From Deltaproteobacteria bacterium (GTDB lineage: Bacteria > Myxococcota_A > UBA796 > UBA2385), in the NCBI GenBank assembly GCA_003694325.1, contig RFKJ01000120.1, positions 1 through 6,803 on the forward strand: a stretch of 6,803 nucleotides of DNA, read 5' to 3'. The position numbers were made by a program, and so were the translations under genes. The notes beneath the pieces are model-generated. The model did not search any database and was not told the origin of the DNA. It saw nothing but the letters and a program-made list of their open reading frames with translations. Below, piece by piece: positions 6,085 through 6,803 of the stretch; positions within the stretch are counted from its first letter, which is position 1; each line of letters starts with the position of its first letter.

Positions 6085-6090
6085 TATACT
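6085..6090 (+). promoter_or_regulatory. Possible sigma70-type -10 box
   Basis: TATACT matches five of six bases of TATAAT and is a rare A/T-rich hexamer in this GC-rich gap. No good -35 is seen 16-18 bp upstream (TGGCTG is the nearest). If used, it would give a leader of about 240 nt before the ATG at 6339. Confidence 0.3.
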
Positions 6091-6143
6091 GCGAGTCCCT
6101 GCCGGGTTCGTGATTCGGACTGAATCGCTGGCCCCTGTGTTCC

Positions 6144-6157
6144 GATCCTTCGGGATC
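6144..6157 (+). other. UUCG-capped RNA hairpin
   Basis: GATCC-TTCG-GGATC forms a perfect 5-bp stem closed by a C(UUCG)G tetraloop, one of the most stable RNA loops. After one C-C mismatch two more pairs can form (6142-6159). There is no T-run, so it is better read as a leader structure than a terminator. Confidence 0.4.
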
Positions 6158-6215
6158 CGATGGTGGTCGTGGACGGCGTGCCTCTCTGGCGAGGATCCGA
6201 CAAGCGGCCATCGCG

Positions 6216-6243
6216 GGACCCACCTCTTTTCAGGAGGGGGTCC
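6216..6243 (+). other. Strong leader hairpin sequestering an AGGAGG sequence
   Basis: GGACCC-A-CCTC (6216-6226) pairs with GAGGGGGTCC (6234-6243): ten pairs, one bulged A, and a seven-base loop TTTTCAG. The right side contains AGGAGG (6232-6237), a perfect Shine-Dalgarno core. The left arm ACCTC resembles the anti-Shine-Dalgarno of 16S rRNA. No start codon lies 5-12 nt downstream, so what it would control is unclear. Confidence 0.45.
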
Positions 6244-6338
6244 AGGATCAACGTCCACACGGCCATGGCGGGTCCCCTCCCCGGCGGTCGCCGTCGCGCC
6301 GCCGCCGGGGAGGGGCTGCCCTCGGCGGGGTCGGCTGG

Positions 6339-6803
6339 ATGTTCGTTGCCGCGCTGCTCCTGATGTTCTGTGGCCTGGCGGCCGGGACCTTCGCGACCGA
6401 GCTGACGACCGGCCTGGGCCTGGGCCTGGCGTTGCTTCGCGGTGACCGCCGGCGGATGCGAGAGCCGGCGTCGGCTCTGGGCGTGCTGGGCCTGGCGCTG
6501 CTGCTCGCCGTTCCCCAGGGCGGGGGGCGGGACGAGGTGCTGGCTGCCATCCGCGAGGTCCCCGGGCGGCTGTGGCCCTTTGCGCCGCTGCTGGTCGTCC
6601 CGGCCCTGACCGGGGTGCGGCTCCGCCGGGTGGAGGAGGCGGGGTTGGCGGCGGCGGCGGTGGTCGGGATGGCGGCGGTGGTGCAGCGCCTGGTCAGCGG
6701 CGAGCCCGAGGTCTCGGGCCCGTTCTCCCACCACCTGACCCTGGGCTACGCGCTGGGGGTCCCGCTGATCGTCTCGGTGCATCGCCGGCGCTGGGCGTGG
6801 GCC
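6339..6803 (+). CDS. O-antigen ligase/Wzy-like polytopic membrane protein, 3'-truncated by window edge
   Basis: The frame is open from ATG 6339 to the window end (155 residues). It is very hydrophobic, with probable membrane segments near 2-16, 22-33, 46-58, 80-92, 101-115 and 133-147, separated by Arg-rich cytosolic turns (RGDRRRMR, RLRR, HRRRW). The block GPFSHHLTLGYALGVPL (127-143) resembles the conserved G-x-F-x-H/N segment of the Wzy_C/O-antigen ligase superfamily, whose members polymerise glycan units or ligate them to a lipid carrier in the periplasm. The signature periplasmic loop lies beyond the window, so ligase cannot be told from polymerase. The ATG is preceded by GGGG (6327-6330) with 8 nt spacing. 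The last in-frame stop upstream is TGA 6111-6113, with no in-frame ATG or GTG in between. It fits the preceding GT4 as part of one surface-glycan locus. Confidence 0.75.
   Translation, partial: MFVAALLLMFCGLAAGTFATELTTGLGLGLALLRGDRRRMREPASALGVLGLALLLAVPQGGGRDEVLAAIREVPGRLWPFAPLLVVPALTGVRLRRVEEAGLAAAAVVGMAAVVQRLVSGEPEVSGPFSHHLTLGYALGVPLIVSVHRRRWAWA

Larger units (their letters stand above)
5916..6338. other. 423-bp stretch without a convincing gene
   Basis: It lies between the GT4 stop and the polymerase-like gene. Frames crossing it give Arg/Pro/Gly-rich low-complexity peptides with no family resemblance, so I treat it as noncoding. It holds a 9-bp inverted repeat (5985-5993/6027-6035), a TATACT box (6085-6090), a UUCG-capped hairpin (6144-6157) and a strong 10-bp hairpin (6216-6243). 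This is long for a high-GC operon gap and suggests a separate promoter with a structured leader. Confidence 0.55.

Noticed and set aside
6160..6363. 67-codon open frame before the membrane protein gene
   Set aside because: Arg/Gly/Ser-rich, no recognisable motif, no Shine-Dalgarno, overlaps the next gene; a leader peptide cannot be excluded but has no support.
5891..6445. 184-codon open frame spanning the 423-bp gap
   Set aside because: It overlaps both flanking genes in another frame and has low-complexity composition; no motifs.
4626..6782. 718-codon open frame on the - strand
   Set aside because: It lies antisense to the GT4 gene and the polymerase-like gene, has Arg/Pro/Gln/Gly-rich low-complexity sequence and shows no family motifs. 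Long antisense frames are expected at this GC content.
1..6803. tRNA, rRNA, CRISPR array, insertion sequence or integrase
   Set aside because: No regularly spaced repeats, transposase motifs, cloverleaf-like segments or rRNA-like stretches were seen.

Overview
This is a GC-rich bacterial window. Sampled 60-base lines run at about 57-65% GC on the left and about 68-87% on the right. It carries cell-envelope and exopolysaccharide functions. The lipoprotein signal peptides, the secreted V8-like protease, and the glycosyltransferase/polymerase cluster fit a high-GC Gram-negative with a large surface-polysaccharide repertoire. A Myxococcota-type organism is my guess, made on general style only; no marker gene here fixes the taxon.

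Left part (1-2100, + strand): the 3' part of a secreted trypsin-fold serine protease (S1B/V8-like, triad visible). Its stop codon overlaps the start of a small lipoprotein gene, and a diverged tandem copy of that lipoprotein gene follows. The duplicated unit is about 698 bp and its edges can be read in the sequence. The last ~20 bp of the protease gene reappear just before copy 2. The last few bases of the neighbouring glycosyltransferase gene, including its stop codon, reappear just after copy 1.

Right part (2095-6803): a polysaccharide biosynthesis locus. A processive GT2 synthase of the cellulose-synthase/CslA type lies on the - strand, convergent with the lipoprotein genes. A 190-bp divergent region separates it from a + strand pair: a winged-helix plus nucleotidyltransferase-fold protein of unknown role, and a GT4 glycosyltransferase whose ATG lies one base after the preceding stop. 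A 423-bp gene-free stretch with several inverted repeats follows. The window then ends inside an O-antigen ligase/Wzy-like polytopic membrane protein.

Likely cooperation (inference): the GT4 adds a sugar to a growing unit, the Wzy/WaaL-like protein polymerises or ligates units, the GT2 makes a beta-linked backbone, and the nucleotidyltransferase-like protein has an unassigned role. The protease/lipoprotein module looks like a separate functional unit that borders this locus. The most unusual items are the duplication scar, the protease-lipoprotein coupling, the wHTH-nucleotidyltransferase protein in a sugar operon, and a leader hairpin that pairs a perfect Shine-Dalgarno sequence with an anti-SD-like arm.
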